NCBI GenBank assembly: GCA_026419775.2
Contig: JAOPGA020001810.1
Location: 79,138-143,137 of the forward strand
Length of the DNA stretch: 64,000 bases
From: Acrasis kona
Taxonomy: Eukaryota > Heterolobosea > Eutetramitea > Acrasida > Acrasidae
Direction of reading: 5' to 3'
Shown here: one piece after another, positions 40,756 to 53,599 of the stretch
Layout: each line of letters starts with the position of its first letter
Numbering within the stretch: the first letter of the stretch is position 1
Translations under genes and position numbers: made by a program
Notes under the pieces: model-generated
The model's database searches: none
The model's input: the letters and a program-made list of their open reading frames with translations, nothing else
Told to the model about the DNA's origin: nothing

Positions 40756-43193
40756 ATGAAGAAGCGGAGGGGCAAAGAATCTTCTATGCAGACCATGATG
40801 AAGAGGCTAACAAATATGAGCTCACGACAACAATTTATACAAACATTACAAGGACCTGTCCCAGTGCCTGCCGTGCCAGATGCTCAAGTTTCACAGAACC
40901 AATCGTCAACACATGCAGTAGACAGACAACTACAAATAGTAAGATAGAGTGACAATGCGCACTCAAATTATACATCCCCATCAGAACAGATCCAATCAAG
41001 ATGATTTTGTTATTGGCGGCCTAACCTCACCAATTGAAAATGGTACGTCTAATAACGACATATTTGTGTCAGGATTCACAAACAACAAAATATCTTTTGA
41101 GAAAGACTTTTATCCTGAGAGTTGGAAGCCTCCAAATATCCCCCTAGCCAGTGTTATAACATCCGTAACTAGTTTCGTTAATAGATTCAAACTGAATGAT
41201 GAATGCTTTAAGCAACTCATCAATTTGATCAATTATATAGCACCCCACACAAATCTACCTTTAAAACACAAACAAGTTGAAGACGTGGTTATATCGGAGC
41301 AACAACAAATGAACAAACATTATTATTGTGAGGAGCATGGTTACATCACCATGATGGATAATTGCAATCATTGTACAAAAAAACCAAAATACTTCATGTT
41401 TCGATTGTTGTTGAAATACTTTGGTGAAATGTGGAGTGACGGGGACTTTGTCAAGGACATGTTTGACTTCTATGGCCAAGAACGAAGAGACGGAAGTAAG
41501 TATATGGATATACATGACGGAACAGAATATAAGAAAATAGAACACTTTATTAGAAAGCCGGGAGGTTGTTCTTTAACAATTGGTAGTGACGGTATCCGTT
41601 TAAAGGGTATTTGGATTTTGTATGCAACAATTAATGAGCTTCCCTTAAAAACCCGCTATCTCAGCCAAAATGTTCTACCATTAGGATTATGGCAGGGTCA
41701 GCCAAACTTCTCCATATTTTTAACTCCTTTTCTAAATGATATGAAGTTGTTAGATCAGGGAGTGTCCTTCTCTTTTAATAAAAGTCTGTTACGTCCAAAT
41801 TACGTAGAGAGGCCTCTTACATGCTATCAAGAAATAAAGTGTCGTGCGCACCTCCTACTTTGTACATGTGACATTCCCGGCCAAAGGAAAATTGATAGGT
41901 CATGTCAATGCTGGAGGATACTTTGCTTGTCCCTTTTGTGAATTGGAGGGAATTTATTGTAATAATTGTGTATGCTACCCACCAAAAGAAAATGCAGCAC
42001 CAAGAACAGAGCACCATTATAGACAAGCATATGAGTACGTCTCTTCATACAATCAATCATACAAGGGTATCCAAACAGTTCCTAAGCTGAGTGAATTTCC
42101 AGGATGGGTAACCTCTAATAGAATTACTATTGATCCAATGCATAATTTATGGGAAGGTGTCACAAAACAGGTAATTGAGTCGTTTTTCAGAAACTCCAAA
42201 TTCAAGTCGGAGACCTTTCACATTAAGAAGAAAGTTTGGCTTGGCGAGATTAATAGAAAGTGGTTGAATCTCAAGTTGCCCTTACATTTTCACAGGTACA
42301 CAAGGTCTCTTGAACATTTTAGTAGCTTTAAAGCTGTTGAGTTGAGAATCTTTATGGTGTACTTCTTTCCCTCTATTGTACTTCCTATGATCCCAGAGAA
42401 AGCACGCAACATGGTCACATATCTGATTGAAGCGATACAGACATTAATTGGGGAGAGTATAACCACACAGCAACTCAAGGAGGCAAAGCAGAAGCTTACT
42501 AAATTTCAAGTATGGTACATGCTCTTGGCAGGAGAGGATAGATGCACTAACAACATTCATTTATTGGAACACGTTGCTGATTGTGTGGAGAAATTCGGAC
42601 CTATTTGGACTTCTTCATGTTTTCCTTGGGAAGATTTTAATGGTACTCTTGTAAAGTGCATCACAGGGACAAACCAAGTTCTCCAAAGTACTGCTCGAGT
42701 ACTGACCCGCTATCGTAACATTGCAAAGATTCATAAACAAGTACCCGATCTAGAGACACAGAACTTTCTTGGTAAACTGAAAAGCCCTGTATGGTTCAAG
42801 CGATCCCAGATGGAAGAAATAATACCTGAAGTCTATGGAGTGGGCAGGAATTCAACAACAGGTGTGAACGTTGAGTACAAAAAGGCATTCATCAGAGGAA
42901 CTTTTTACACAACCGCCGTGAATGACTTTAACAAGAAGTACAATAGTCATACTGTTGTAGCCGATACTTCTAGAGGAAGACAGTTTGTAGAAATTCAACA
43001 GTTCTTCTGTAATAGCGAAACCAAAGAACTCACCGCATTAGTAAGCTTCTTCATTAATAGAGAAAGAGAGGATCCAAAAACGCTCGAGTGCATTCCACAC
43101 ACGTCCATAATTAAATTATGCATGGCAGTCAATTCGGGAAGTGAAGTTATTGCTATACCCCTTTTTGGACCAAACAACGACATGATAATGTAA
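40756..43193 (+). pseudogene. TNP2-type DDE transposase (CACTA/Plavaka-like), frameshifted
   Basis: Exon 1 (40756-40938) and a 46-nt intron (40939-40984) lead into the main frame. Recognisable parts are YCEEHGYITMMDNCNHC (zinc-knuckle-like), LGLWQGQPNFSIFL, GHVNAGGYFACPFCELEG, then the diagnostic TIDPMHNLWEGVTKQVI and, near the end of the core, FPWEDFNGTLVK. This order matches TNP2/Plavaka transposases. Around 41875-41885 the frame shifts by one base (ORF 40985-41941 into ORF 41844-43193), at the junction DIP/AKGKLIGH. The C-terminus beyond 43193 is unclear and may include another small intron. Confidence 0.7.
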
Positions 43194-43816
43194 CCACCCA
43201 TACAGAGTGGTGAACTTCAACGGTATGTATTGTAATTCCATCAGTATAATAACAACCATTCAGGATATGGCACTCATAGATATAGTCTCTTGTGAAAGTC
43301 CTTAGAAATGCTCTAGTTTACTCAAAAGGTATGTACATTACTTCATCATCTTTAACAAATTCAAGATGTAGCGTGTGTGTTTTTCATACACTTGCCACCA
43401 CCATTCTAGATAGGGATTGTTTGTAGGAGGAAGAAGAAATAGTTGGACCTGTACTAACTGAACTGTGTACTAATAAAAGACATGACTGCTACTTTAATTG
43501 CCACTTTTATTTACATTATAATCTGCTTTTTGTATTACTCACCAACGTAAACAACACCTTCGTCAGGACTGCTTTCTTTGTACAATCAGCACTTCCCTCC
43601 GTACTTCTTTTTTGTTTTTACGTACTTCCTTCGCAAACGTCCGAAAGTAACCAGCCAGTAGGTGTTGGAGAGGTGTACGAAAAAAAAAAATTGCACATGA
43701 AAAGTACATCGATTTTTGCTACCGTTTGGCCAAAAATCTGCTACTTTTCCTATACTTTCAGGGCCAAAATTGACCATTTCGTACAATAAAATGTACTACT
43801 TTCAAAATCACGGGGA

Positions 43817-44433
43817 GCTGCGCTAGTGAAGCGATACGCATCAACCGACTCATCACCTCCCACGACCCAAATCAACAAATAGACCTTATTGCGCAATCAG
43901 AGCCCCACATCACAATGTACCTCACTTCATTCTATGTAAAGCACGAAAAAGAGATTTACCAGAGTCTTTACAAAACGTTGTCTAACTACAAGTATGACTG
44001 CGTTCTACAATCCAATCCTAGACTCAACCCAGGTGCACCCTCCAACACATACGCTCTATGGGACACCAATCTTCCTGCATGCCTTCAAAATTTATCCGAC
44101 AGAATTGTGAATGCAACATATCCTTACATTGACGAAAATGCNAAAAAACAAGAACCAGAATGGATTGAGCATCTACCAGAACCAACTAGATCCCTCAAGA
44201 AGAAAATGATTAAGGAATTTGGGTCTCCAAACGTTTTTTCACAATTCACACCACACATAACAGTTGGACATGACGACGTAACACCTGATGTATTCAACGC
44301 TTTGCTTGCAGGTCCTGTGGCTGATGCGAATAAGTGTGTTGTAAGAATCAGACAAGTCTCTGTTGGAAGTGTAGGAAAGTATGGAACTGTGAATAGAGGT
44401 AAAGACAAGTGGACCTACAAGTTCAACTTTTAA
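43817..44433 (+). pseudogene. 3' part of a secreted LigT/2H-phosphoesterase-like gene
   Basis: The frame is open from the transposon end. It reads ASEAIRINRLITSHDPNQQ, then EPHITMYLTSFY (first H-x-T motif) and, about 115 residues later, FTPHITVGHDDV (second H-x-T motif). Two H-x-T/S motifs define the 2H phosphoesterase fold (LigT, 2'-5' RNA ligase, cyclic phosphodiesterases). The later ATG at 43915 would cut off the first motif, so it is not the native start. With the 5' part at 37280-37379 the product would be 238 aa with a signal peptide. One ambiguous base lies at 44142. In the present arrangement the gene is split. Confidence 0.75.
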
Positions 44434-44439
44434 AATAAC

Positions 44440-44900
44440 TTTGAGTTGTTGTGAATAAATCCAATTTATATATAAAAGTGTAATTAAGTTTGTGTTTGGT
44501 TCTGCTTCAGGACTGAAAGTGGATAGATCAACTTTACCAGGATAGTCTAAGAGATCTTTTTCGTTGAAACTGTTTGCAGGGGATAGTGGTGATACTGAAC
44601 CTTGAGTAAAAGTGCTTTCGATTGATGGAGCAAATGAAGCTGGAGACTGAGTAAAAGGGTTTCAAGCACAGGAGTTAACTTGAGTAGAAAGAACCTGATT
44701 TTCTACTGGTACACCGACGCTGGTTTTTAAAGGCGGAATGAGCAATGCTTGGACGGAACCAAGGTAGAGTCAGAATGGCGTTACTTGATTCAGATGCTTG
44801 AGATTTGTAAGAGCAGCTGGTGATATGTGGACCAATACTCGAATGCCCAGCTCTTTAAACATTTTGAAATCTCTAGAGATCCTCACGTTCAGTCATGGCA
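44440..44900 (-). repeat. Decayed copy of the repeat-family ORF at 9.3-10.0 kb
   Basis: The minus strand encodes SPASFAPSIESTFTQGSVSP and YPGKVDLSTFSP, matching 9551-9770. Stops and frameshifts abound upstream. It lies next to a Tc5/CENP-B-type DNA-binding fragment on the other strand. Confidence 0.5.
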
Positions 44901-44950
44901 CCATTTCCGACTTTGCAAATTTTAAACATAAGGGCAAGGCAACATGAAGG

Positions 44951-45209
44951 TTGTTGGAACAGGAGGAGACACTCTACTTGAGGGAAAATCGAGCAAGAGA
45001 TCATGCATTCCATCGATGCACTAAGAGCTTCCTGTATCGTCGTAAACGGATTTACCGCGCTAAAGGCTGCCCAAGAACATGGCATCAAGAAATTTGTGGC
45101 CAGCAACAACTGGGTTCAGTCGTTCCAGCGCCGTCACGACTTAGCACTAAGAAAGGGTACAAAGAGTTTACAATACTTATACAATAAATACAGGAGTTTA
45201 AGATTTTGA
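44951..45209 (+). pseudogene. Tc5/CENP-B-type helix-turn-helix fragment
   Basis: The frame from 45003 reads GFTALKAAQEHGIKKFVASN followed by NWVQSFQRRHDLALRK. This is the HTH_Tnp_Tc5 (CENP-B) DNA-binding pattern: A..L....G...F.AS..W...F..RH.L..R. No DDE domain follows, so it is a transposase fragment or a degenerate domesticated piece. Confidence 0.6.
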
Positions 45210-45308
45210 TTATCATAATTTGATCAAACAAAACCACTTCAAGTCGGTTAGTTTTCCTAACCCACCCACCAAGGAGAAATAAGTGTACCATCCACCGACC
45301 TGGAACTT

Positions 45309-46712
45309 TTAATTTATTGCTCTTGATGAGGTATTAAACTTCTTTTTAGTTATTCTTCTTCGCTTCCTGGATGGTTTCTTTTCTTGTTCTCTTGGTGGAC
45401 TGTCATCTTGTCCTAGTTCTTCACCAGCGCTTTTGTTAGGGCTCTTGAACTCATCCACTCTACCAAAGGATCCTGTTGTTTCAGTGCTCGAGCTGCTAGG
45501 CTTGGCACTTTTCGAGGTCGTCAATAAAGAAAAAGCAGACGCTATGTCGCAATATTCTGTCGCTTTTTTTTAATTCTGCAGAAGCACCATCATTGTCAAG
45601 ACTTTCTTTTATATAGTCAAGATATCTCCTCAAGGTAGAAGCAGCCAAAGCAGCGCCGCATGGTATCCTCACGTCACATGATACATAATCTACAACGAAT
45701 TTTCCAAGTGAAACAGTGTTATCGGACACTTTTGGGATATGATCCATGATCACTATTAACAAATGATGCGCTGCCATGACTACTCCCATTCTACAAGTAT
45801 TATATAAACTTTTTGATGTGTAGACATAATCACTCAGAGCAAGATACGTTCCAACTGTGACACGAACCACATCAAGTCTGTCATAATAAGAATAGCAGGG
45901 ATCCCAAGCTACAGTGTCCGGCTTCAACTCAAACAAAAATACGATATGTCCACGATAAGTAGCAGACAGGTCGTAGGCGGGTTTTTCGTCCCAATAAGGT
46001 AACTTGACTTGTTCGTTCCTGTTCAAATGTTAGAAGCTTAAAATCATGCACATACGAATCAAAGTCAAACCCAACACGATCTAACTCACTTATTATCCAT
46101 GCAGTGCTTGGGACGGTCTGCAATAATTCAGAATGTGATAATATACCATACTTTGAGTGGTAATCCATGCACTTTTTTATTGTGTAGTGCAAATCGAAGT
46201 CCTCCTCGCCTGGTACTTTACCATATTCAAGTAGGTCATAAAAATGGAGCATTGAATCGATTGTTATTGGTATCACCGTGGAGGTGCCCCTAAAAATACC
46301 AAGAGGTACCATGTACGGTCTTATATGGCGTGGCCATTTCTTGATGTCCTCTTCTTCGAGTCCACTCTGGGGTCGTGGTACTCGGGTCGGGTTTGTTTGA
46401 ATCTCTTTAGACTCGTTGGCTCTCCTTGGGTCATTTTCATCTAGAGTGACCAAAATCTTTAGGGAAGGTGTAACAAGTGTGGAATGTAAATGACAATCTG
46501 CCATCTCTAATGAAGTTTTACCACAACGAGCTCCAAGACATACCTAAAAAGGTTGACATTTCATCAATATCTAGAAGCTGGATATCTTCTGGTCTCCAAT
46601 CAATTCTATCGAGAGGAGACGGAACCATACCACGCTGCATGATGAAACCAAAGCTGACTTTTTTCCGTGACGCATGACGCCCGGGTCTCTTAAGACAACT
46701 CTTTTTTGGCAT
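45309..46712 (-). CDS. Putative PP1-docking protein of unknown function, three exons (homopolymer frameshift)
   Basis: Exons 46544-46712, 46056-46506 and 45309-46018, with two 37-nt introns (both GTATGT donors). The N-terminus has SCLK (5-8) and KVSF (18-21), which resemble the SILK and RVxF motifs that together dock regulatory subunits on protein phosphatase 1. The middle is globular, and includes PYMVPLGIFRGTSTVIPITI and ITHR-free DIRIP..CGAALAASTLRRYL-like text; no catalytic domain is recognised. An 8-A run near 45565 shifts the frame. With one more A the frame would run on into a Ser-rich, basic tail ending at 45309. That looks like a sequencing error or a recent mutation. The PP1 link is inferred from motifs only. 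Confidence 0.55.
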
Positions 46713-46872
46713 CCCTTTTTCTTTGCAGTTTGGGACAATTGTTGGTTAAAATTATTTATTAAAAGTCAACCAAACACAACCAATTCACCAATTAGCAACT
46801 CCACTCCACAATGTGTGGGAGGTGGACAAAGTGAAGACACAATATCAATATAGAGAGCGACATCATAGAATC

Positions 46873-46992
46873 ATGAGATTAACTTTGAGAAAACAGTTGG
46901 TTCAACAGGTGTTGTCAGTATTAGAACAGCAAATAGAAGGCCTCAAGTCTATAGAGGCAATTCTTTACATTGATTTTGCTGCTACATACTAG
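46873..46992 (+). CDS. Very small ORF, 39 aa, uncertain
   Basis: ATG-started frame with a helical, Gln/Leu-rich product (LRKQLVQQVLSVLEQQIEGL). The same frame is open upstream to about 46760. Position between two genes and lack of homology leave it weak; it may be an exon or a remnant. Confidence 0.15.
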   Translation: MRLTLRKQLVQQVLSVLEQQIEGLKSIEAILYIDFAATY

Positions 46993-47675
46993 TAATGAAT
47001 TACCTCACGACTACACCATAGGAATAGTGGAAAACCCTATTATAGACAAATTGATTGGGGCTCAAGGACCTTATAACGATACCAACCTTATTTTATGATG
47101 CTGGAAGATAATCACCACAACCACAGCTATCCGACGACGATACACTTCTTCAGTACCCAACGCTCAATGCTTACTGCAAATAAATTTATAGATGTTATTC
47201 CGAGCAAGTAGCCTTCACAGCATGCCTGTAGTTATAGAGTATACACATAACAAAATATTAATCATTCCAAGTCTAATTGAGCCACGGCTCCATACATATA
47301 AATAAATTAAATAAATTAGAGTACTCGGACGCGACTAGCGGCTTACAATTAATCTTCGTCCATACCCATTTCCGTCTCCTTGTCCTTTCCTGCCCAGTCC
47401 AGTTTCTGTTGCCCTCCTCTGTTCTTCTTCTTCGGTGACGATATGGTCTCCACTGGCCTTCCTCTTGGAATTTCGCAAGTTCTTTGTAGGTGTTGCCACC
47501 TCAGGCTGACGGTCCATTAGCAGTTTGAGAATGGCTTTAGAATAGACAGTCGATTCTAATTTGCAAGTCAACTTTGTGAGAAACAGAGACACTCAATTAT
47601 ATGGATGGAGGAGGGCAAGGAAGTTGAAAAGCCTTAAGCAACACCTGCCGGAAATGTATGAGGTATATATTTCCG

Positions 47676-48239
47676 CTACCTTACCAGGTGGGATGGAGTT
47701 AATGTTTCGGAAGAAAGAAGGACGTCCTGTCTCTCCGCAATTGTTTTAATTTCCTCCCTACATTCCAAAATGTTTGTGGCCATTTTCTCTTGTGCTGCTG
47801 CCATCGATTTTATTTGAGATGTAAGGTTATCGATGCTCGATGATGTTGCATTATTAGCAGGTTGGGGGGCACGGTTGGATGTTGTCTGTGAGGATTGGGC
47901 CGATGATTTTTTGTAGGGCTTGAATGGCTCCAGGACGAAACAATCCACCTCAATCATTTCGAGCGATGTGTTGATGGACGCCTCCTGTTCTTTGGAGAGA
48001 CCTGTAATCACCACAAAACAGTAGGCATTTTCCTTCGCGGAGACCGAATTCTTCACGTCTATTCTTATGTCGCTTTCGTATTTCGCGGATAATTCTTTTT
48101 GGACCGCATGTTTCCTGGCTCTTAAATTGCNAGAGAAGCCTTTCTTTATGAAACATTTCAGGCCTTCTCTCCAATGTTGCACAACCTTCCCGTCCTTGTA
48201 TTCAGAACCGAGATGATAGATCTGTAGATCATGTATCAT
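47676..48239 (-). CDS. Hypothetical protein, 187 codons visible, 3' end uncertain
   Basis: ATG 48239. The first half is basic and compact (HWREGLKCFIKKGFS, then HAVQKELSAKYESDIRIDV and AYCFVVITGLSKEQE). A Ser/Asn/Gln-rich linker and a helical coiled-coil-like stretch (QIKSMAAAQEKMATNILECR) follow. One ambiguous base is at 48131. The frame stops just after a GTAAGG donor-like site near 47685. A 40-nt intron ending GGCAG would add a short tail. A further minus-strand frame at 47335-47592 (basic, KRKASGDH) could be another exon, but phases do not match simply. No family recognised. Confidence 0.4.
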   Translation of the reverse strand: MIHDLQIYHLGSEYKDGKVVQHWREGLKCFIKKGFSXNLRARKHAVQKELSAKYESDIRIDVKNSVSAKENAYCFVVITGLSKEQEASINTSLEMIEVDCFVLEPFKPYKKSSAQSSQTTSNRAPQPANNATSSSIDNLTSQIKSMAAAQEKMATNILECREEIKTIAERQDVLLSSETLTPSHLVR

Positions 48240-48363
48240 GTGAGATCAGTGGTGGTGCTTTCGCTGCTTCTACCTTGAGGAGATAGTCAAAAGGTGCAGA
48301 GTTGATTAGAACAATATTATTCCGGAGAAGGAAAATTGCTGATGACAAATGTTTCTTTTATTT

Positions 48364-49269
48364 TTAATCAAAGTCAGGAATGTCATCAATATTCAACTCA
48401 TTTTCGATTTGCTTATCGCTAATCTCGCATCTAGTTAGATCCGCTCCAGTGAACACTGCGTTTTGTCTTTCTGTCTCATTCAAATTTGCACCCTCTAAGT
48501 TTGCACCAGAGAAGTCTGCACCATTAAGAGTAGAGCCGAATAAATTTACAAAATACAAATTACATCCCACTAATTTTGCGTCGGTCAGGTTTGCATTGTT
48601 AAGATTAGCCAATGCTAAATTTCCTTCAGAAAAGTCACAATTAGATAGATCGGCCATTGATAAATTTGCGCTTCCCAACTGGACACCAGACAATACCGCA
48701 CCACTTAAATTTAGTCTACGAAGAGAAGCACCTGATAGATCCGCACCATCTAACTTTGCTTTTGTAAGAATGGATCTGCGCAAGTTGGCATCTACAAGGT
48801 TGGCACCGGATAAATCTGTTTCAACAAAAGAACAATCACAGAGATTTGCACCCTCAAAATTTGCATTTGTCAGTTTGGCACCACTAAAATTAATGCCTGA
48901 TAAATCTAACTTTGACAAATTACAACCAGACATGATTGCACCTCTATAGTTTAGTTCGGGATCAAGACTATTTTGAAAGTCATGGCTACGAAGGTCGATG
49001 CCATCAAAATTAATGTTACTAAGTCTACCGACGAGTTCAATATATGATTTCATTGCCTCTTCCTTGCTGGTGCCTTCTCTGCCTTTCCATGCATCCCATT
49101 TTACTTTCTCACGAAAATAGAATAATCCAGGTCTTGGTATGTTGACATCCCCAACTGTACTCTGTTTGTAGAGTCCATATAGCTGTAAAAGTTCATCTTG
49201 CGATGGAGTGGTGGCAAGTTTTTTAATCTCTTCCGCTGCACGTTCGAATTGTGAAACCAAATGTTCCAT
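48364..49269 (-). CDS. Acyl-CoA-binding domain fused to pentapeptide-repeat domain
   Basis: The 301-aa product starts with a complete ACBP domain (about residues 6-84): FERAAEEIKKL, LLQLYGLYKQSTVGDV, then RPG and KVKWDAWKGREGTSKEEAM..YIELV. The conserved Tyr/Lys residues that hold the acyl-CoA are kept (YGLYKQ, KWDAW). From about residue 88 to 285 it is a pentapeptide-repeat right-handed helix with some 40 A(D/N)Lxx-type units (GANLCDCSFVETDLSGANLV). A short acidic tail ends it. ATG 49269 is the only start that includes the ACBP helix 1. It is a single exon, so the fusion is not a gene-model artefact. A lipid-binding scaffold role is inferred. Confidence 0.85.
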   Translation of the reverse strand: MEHLVSQFERAAEEIKKLATTPSQDELLQLYGLYKQSTVGDVNIPRPGLFYFREKVKWDAWKGREGTSKEEAMKSYIELVGRLSNINFDGIDLRSHDFQNSLDPELNYRGAIMSGCNLSKLDLSGINFSGAKLTNANFEGANLCDCSFVETDLSGANLVDANLRRSILTKAKLDGADLSGASLRRLNLSGAVLSGVQLGSANLSMADLSNCDFSEGNLALANLNNANLTDAKLVGCNLYFVNLFGSTLNGADFSGANLEGANLNETERQNAVFTGADLTRCEISDKQIENELNIDDIPDFD

Positions 49270-49379
49270 TGTTTGTTGTAAAGGTCAATAATCACATCAT
49301 ACGGAGGGATGTGGCTGAAGAAGCATAATTTTTCAAACTTGCTTATTGGACAAATACAACTTTGAGCATCGAACAAGGT

Positions 49380-50216
49380 TTGACGACCAACAAAGTACGT
49401 GACAACGGAATGTCCGACATTAATTTTACTTTTCCGATAAAATAATGTTAAGGTAATAAATACTGATGTAAAAAAACTTGAATATGAACATAAAAGAACG
49501 ACAACAACATGCCCACACCAACAAGTTCACCCACAAAAAAAACAAAGGAAAGGACTACATTCCAACAATGAACAAACAAAAGTATGATATAAAAACAAGC
49601 TTCATTCTGTACACCGAATAATCCGTCTATTAAACTTTAATGAAAAGAGATTTAAAGGAGAGTATGCTAAATTAGTTAAATAAAAGTTTTTTTTGGTAAG
49701 GTGTGTTGTTGTGAAAATGATTTGTGAGTGATTCGTTCATTTAGTAAGTCAAATGAAAAGGGTCAGCTTTTCTTCAGAATTCCACACTTTCAAAAAAACA
49801 AGCAGTTTTGAAGGTACTATATAGTAATACTATTCGCGAGCATTTGTCACAATAAAGTTGAAAACTCTTTAGATGGATTAGTGATGTTAAGTATTGCTGT
49901 TTCACAAATCACCAGATATATTCAAAGAAATACATGTTGTTCGTGTCATCAACCAAATACATACGTCAGTTAAAAATCTCTATCGGTTGGGGGAGATTCT
50001 TGCACTCATCTACCTTCTAGAGGTAGATTCTGCGCTCTTATTAATACCCCCAATGTAATTAATAAAATTTTATCCCATATTAATCCCAGGAATCTATTTT
50101 TGATTCGAACATTTAATTATAATTTGGATATTCGGTCAATCCGAGATTCGATCGTGTTTTGACCATTGGCTTATTTGAAACGAATCCCAAAAGACTTTGT
50201 ATCATAAAATTGAAAC
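49380..50216. other. Intergenic, about 0.8 kb
   Basis: AT-rich DNA between divergent genes. The only structure seen is a short palindrome, tctaccttctagaggtaga, near 50019. No gene is supported. Confidence 0.5.
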
Positions 50217-50588
50217 ATGATCATCAACACACCCGAAGCAAGGCAATTCGAGACCACCTACATCACCGAGGAGCTTACTCGTCTGTCAGTAGTGAGAAAC
50301 CGAAGACAATCGTTATCTGTTGAAAGAGCACTAGCTTGCGAACTCGACAAAGTCACTCTAGATAACCCATCACTATACGTCACTTTCATGTCGGAGCTGA
50401 TAACCACGGTTAACGTTTTAGATAAAAAGAACAACACTTTACTGGAGGAGAACAGACGCATGAAGGACCTCATATCTTCGGTCATCGAAATGCAGAAGGA
50501 ATTGTCTCAGGATAGTTACCCAAACAAGTTATCCCACTTTGAACATAGATTTCTCAGAAATGATTGTGGTCGTGGTGAAACGGTCTAA
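50217..50588 (+). CDS. Small coiled-coil protein, 123 aa
   Basis: ATG 50217. An N-terminal segment with several Thr/Arg (TEELTRLSVVRNRRQSLSVE, an RRQS site for basophilic kinases) is followed by a predicted coiled coil (TVNVLDKKNNTLLEENRRMK). The tail is basic and Cys-containing. No family recognised. It is 280 bp upstream of the DHX15 gene on the same strand. Confidence 0.55.
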   Translation: MIINTPEARQFETTYITEELTRLSVVRNRRQSLSVERALACELDKVTLDNPSLYVTFMSELITTVNVLDKKNNTLLEENRRMKDLISSVIEMQKELSQDSYPNKLSHFEHRFLRNDCGRGETV

Positions 50589-50860
50589 TTACTTTATAGA
50601 CTAACAAAAGGAATTAGTAGCTTGTGATATCGGTCACATATTTATTTGTATTAACAAAACACAATTATCAATAAAAGAATTTTAGTTTAATGTTGTGTCA
50701 CAAAATCTCATAACTTCCACTAAAGTTGTTCACCACGGTTTCATGTGTACGAATTGAATGTAAAGCAAATTATTGTATAAAGTCCAAGAATCAGTATGGG
50801 TGAAGAACACACATTAATTGTGGTCAACTTCAATTTGTGCACATCAAACAACAAATTTAA

Positions 50861-52960
<2,100 letters not shown>

Positions 52961-53082
52961 AATGATTGTTTATATTGAACTACTTTTTTTTTGAATCGTC
53001 TTGTATTTTTCTTCTAGCACTTGTCTCTCTAGAGTTTTGTGGTGTGTGTTGGTTGGGTGGTAAATATGGATACGTGTTTTCG

Positions 53083-53424
53083 TTAACTTATGGGTAGCAT
53101 GTGGGATTCCTCGTCCTCCAAGTAGATGGCGAACATCGGTACTAAAACCCTCTCTTGTACTCGACTTTTTAAAATGTAAACCTCGACTTCCTCTTTGTAT
53201 ATTTTGTTGACGATGCCTATTTTACCGTTCAACCCTGGTTCCACACCCCCATGTATCTCAATGTCTTCTGGCACCCGAATCATGACAGTGTCTTTCGGCA
53301 ATAGTGGTCTTCTACTCATGTTTAGCGTGATAAAGTTCTTGTAGGGTTGGTTGCTTAAACTCTCTCTGTGTGAGCTCATGAGACGACTTGAATGACGTAG
53401 TTTAAGGCTCTCCATACAGAACAT
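53083..53424 (-). CDS. Hypothetical protein, about 113 aa
   Basis: ATG 53424 (or 53415, MESLKLRHSS). The open frame extends to 53481 without an earlier ATG. A basic, Ser/Arg-rich N-terminus precedes a compact beta-rich region: DTVMIRVPEDIEIHGGVEPG, LNGKIGIVNKIYKEEVEVYI and ERVLVPMFAIYLED. The GxxGKIGIVN piece resembles a KOW-like loop. No family assigned. It converges with DHX15. Confidence 0.45.
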   Translation of the reverse strand: MFCMESLKLRHSSRLMSSHRESLSNQPYKNFITLNMSRRPLLPKDTVMIRVPEDIEIHGGVEPGLNGKIGIVNKIYKEEVEVYILKSRVQERVLVPMFAIYLEDEESHMLPIS

Positions 53425-53599
53425 TGCTTGTGTAGAGATTCTAACAGATATTAAAATATAAAAGGAGAAAAATCTCTCCAAAGAGGCTATTTTAGGCTCA
53501 GGACAATCTAAACGCTTTTATTATCCGCTGGCGGTCCAAAAGATTTCAGTACATTTTAGTGCTTTCGTCACTTTATCTCAAAATCATTTTGTTTAAATA

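Larger units (their letters stand above)
37380..43814 (+). mobile_element. TNP2-type (CACTA/Plavaka-like) DNA transposon, 6435 bp, with two additional genes
   Basis: The ends are perfect 20-bp inverted repeats (CCCGTGATTTTGAAAGTAGT at 37380-37399, reverse complement at 43795-43814) and are flanked by a 2-bp duplication, GA (37378-37379 and 43815-43816). Subterminal DNA on both sides is full of AAAGTAG-type motifs, as in CACTA elements. Content in order: protein A gene (+), SAP-domain protein gene (-), TNP2-type transposase gene (+, frameshifted). It interrupts a LigT-like host gene. The transposase frameshift suggests it no longer moves unless helped by another copy. Confidence 0.8.

Noticed and set aside
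41902-42090. Small ORFs within the TNP2 transposase
   Set aside because: They are alternative frames of the conserved transposase core.
43915-44433. LigT-like gene starting at ATG 43915
   Set aside because: That start removes the first H-x-T motif and the upstream frame is open and homologous in style, so the ATG is internal.
48380-48949. 189-codon plus-strand ORF over the pentapeptide gene
   Set aside because: Antisense of the pentapeptide repeats; codon periodicity of the repeats prevents stops.
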